A stretch of DNA of 13,975 nt, from positions 7,282 to 21,256 of the forward strand of contig DLKK01000064.1 in assembly GCA_002478955.1 (NCBI GenBank), in the 5' to 3' direction. The notes under the pieces are model-generated. The model worked only from the letters and a program-made list of their open reading frames with translations. It made no database searches and had not been told where the DNA came from. Within the stretch, counting starts at the first letter, position 1, and every line of letters begins with the position of its first letter. This DNA comes from Treponema sp. UBA7590. Its GTDB lineage: Bacteria > Spirochaetota > Spirochaetia > Treponematales > Treponemataceae. Below, in pieces: positions 12,724 to 13,975 of this stretch. A program made the translations under genes and the position numbers.

Positions 12724-13975
12724 TTAAAATCCTGCTGAATATAATGGAAATTTCGCAAATATTGATACAATAAGAGCGATTAGATTATAAATTATTTTCA
12801 GAAAAAATGCAGCGGCTGGAACTAAAAATGGAAATATTAAGCAAATTATTATCAAAAAAAGCCCGGAATAAAAAAATATGTTTATCAACGGGGAAATCAC
12901 AACTGTCGAAATTATTCCGACAGGCGCAAATGTGTTCATTAACTTCAAGGAGACTGGAGCTGTAAAAAATTGCGCACCTATGCTTGCGCTTACTGATTCT
13001 GTAAGTTTTTCCGGAGTTTTTATAATAAGAAGAAATTTAAAAAATTCAGACATCAGAAGAATTCCTGCCAAGGCTGAATAGCTTAAGATAAATGCAATTT
13101 CAAACATATCCTCTGGTTTTAAAGAAACGTGAATCAAAAATGAAAGTGAAAGAACAAGAATCATAGGAAAATCCTTTAATTTCAGGGAAACCGCAAGAAA
13201 AGAAATCACAGTGCATAAAAAAGCCCGGAAAAGAGACGGTGAAAATCCTGCAAAAAACACAAACAAAAGAATCGCCAGCAACTGAAAAAACATCGCTTTT
13301 TTTGCGGATATAAATTTCCTTGCGGTCTTGCCGGCAATTCCTGAAAATAAATTCAAGTGCATTCCAGAAAGCGCTAAAACATGGGAAAGTCCTGCGCTCC
13401 TGAAATTTTCACTGACAACACTATCTGTGTATTCCCGGATTCCCGAAAGAAGAGCCAAAAGCAATCCTCCAGCCGCTCCCCAGGCATACATCAGCCGCCT
13501 GAACTGAATTCTAAGGAGCGCCCTGATTTTCAGGAATCTCTGGAACAAATTTTCTTTGCGGGTTTTTAAGTTTTCAACATTTTCAGCAATAAACAGGTTC
13601 TCATCCAGAATTTTTCCTGTTGCGTGCAAAATACTTCCCTGCTCACAAAGCACATATTTATTTTCCCTTACCGCAGTAAAAAGTTTTCCCGGAAAATGAG
13701 CTTCTATTTGCGCAGTCGGCACAAGAACCTGAATAATTCCACCTGCGTTTGCTGATGCTCCTTTTTTGTCTTTTGCCTCAGAAAGCCTGATTTTTAGCCT
13801 GTAATATTTTCCTTTTGAAGTTTTCACAGGATTTGATACAACTGTTCCAGAAATTTCTGTAAGATTCCTGAACTCCAAAAGAGAAAAATAGCTGTTTACA
13901 TTTTTGACAGGAATTATTCCTGAATAAAGAATAAATGCGACAAAAATGCTTGCTAAAACCAGCGGATGAAATAAT
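12724..13975 (-). CDS. comEC: ComEC/Rec2-family DNA-uptake channel protein, 5' end outside window
   Basis: The frame is open to the window edge, so the first residues are missing; 416 are visible. A TTG at 13878 is not the true start: coding continues upstream with a membrane segment (HPLVLASIFVAFILYSG). An N-terminal DUF4131-like OB-type region (about visible residues 40-135) precedes the competence domain (PF03772). The latter carries the hallmark GLSHVLALSGMHL (195-207), followed by a series of membrane helices. ComEC forms the inner-membrane channel for single-stranded DNA in transformation. The protein ends right after the competence domain; the C-terminal metallo-beta-lactamase-like domain of full-length ComEC is absent. 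The stop is 1 nt before rsmA. Whether it supports transformation is unproven. Confidence 0.88.
   Translation of the reverse strand, partial: LFHPLVLASIFVAFILYSGIIPVKNVNSYFSLLEFRNLTEISGTVVSNPVKTSKGKYYRLKIRLSEAKDKKGASANAGGIIQVLVPTAQIEAHFPGKLFTAVRENKYVLCEQGSILHATGKILDENLFIAENVENLKTRKENLFQRFLKIRALLRIQFRRLMYAWGAAGGLLLALLSGIREYTDSVVSENFRSAGLSHVLALSGMHLNLFSGIAGKTARKFISAKKAMFFQLLAILLFVFFAGFSPSLFRAFLCTVISFLAVSLKLKDFPMILVLSLSFLIHVSLKPEDMFEIAFILSYSALAGILLMSEFFKFLLIIKTPEKLTESVSASIGAQFFTAPVSLKLMNTFAPVGIISTVVISPLINIFFYSGLFLIIICLIFPFLVPAAAFFLKIIYNLIALIVSIFAKFPLYSAGF

Noticed and set aside
12723..12770. 16-residue N-terminal extension of RsmA
   Set aside because: The ATG at 12722 has AGGA at proper spacing and follows the comEC stop by 1 nt; the extension would lie inside comEC and is atypical for the family.
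12094..13229. Recurrent AAAAAGCCCGG string (near 12094, 12856 and 13217)
   Set aside because: It lies within the rsmA and comEC coding frames, reads as different residues in each place and has no regular spacing; coincidence is likely.
13876..13878. TTG start codon for comEC
   Set aside because: The frame remains open to the window edge and encodes a membrane segment upstream, so the gene is truncated by the window instead.

Overview
The window is AT-rich and densely coded, and I read it as spirochaete chromosome, most likely a host-associated Treponema. The evidence is the gene content: a DNA-binding/Ig-fold DUF4469 protein, a DUF1703-type AAA/PD-(D/E)XK protein, and a very large YidC-like membrane protein. 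A leader element at 5823-6020 also encodes a peptide frame that I associate, from memory only, with short hypothetical peptides in Treponema annotations. No tRNA, rRNA, CRISPR array or transposase was seen.

Left part, + strand (1-4874). This looks like the edge of a surface-polysaccharide locus followed by an accessory module. It starts with the C-terminal part of a capsular polysaccharide synthesis glycosyltransferase (1-474). Next come a small unknown ORF with a very strong ribosome binding site (547-747), an overlapping two-helix DUF2335 membrane protein (698-1093) and a family 2 glycosyltransferase (1106-1999). Then a two-gene unit follows: an AAA-ATPase-like protein with a C-terminal PD-(D/E)XK nuclease-like domain (2080-3687), and a HipA-like protein kinase whose start overlaps its stop as TAATG (3687-4874). 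Three 22-bp tandem repeats plus a degenerate copy lie just behind it.

Middle (4985-8807). A minus-strand gene for a putative DNA-binding protein with a C-terminal Ig-like DUF4469 domain (5037-5798) ends in a clear intrinsic terminator. Upstream of it is a 318-nt divergent intergenic region. This holds a structured, coding-like leader element on the minus strand and probable promoters in both directions. The divergent + strand gene (6117-8807) encodes an 896-residue protein: a YidC/Oxa1 insertase-like domain, about seven more membrane helices, and a predicted extracytoplasmic alkaline-phosphatase/sulfatase-superfamily domain. I consider this the most unusual gene in the window.

Right part, minus strand (8820-13975). 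This is one tightly packed housekeeping operon, read right to left: comEC (its 5' end is outside the window), rsmA (16S rRNA dimethyladenosine transferase), yggS (PLP-homeostasis protein), a small secreted protein of unknown function, an RluD-like pseudouridine synthase, and a second RluA-family synthase without an S4 domain. Junctions are 1 nt, 6 nt, a 4-nt overlap, 2 nt and a 19-nt overlap, which points to co-transcription and translational coupling. The theme is rRNA modification.
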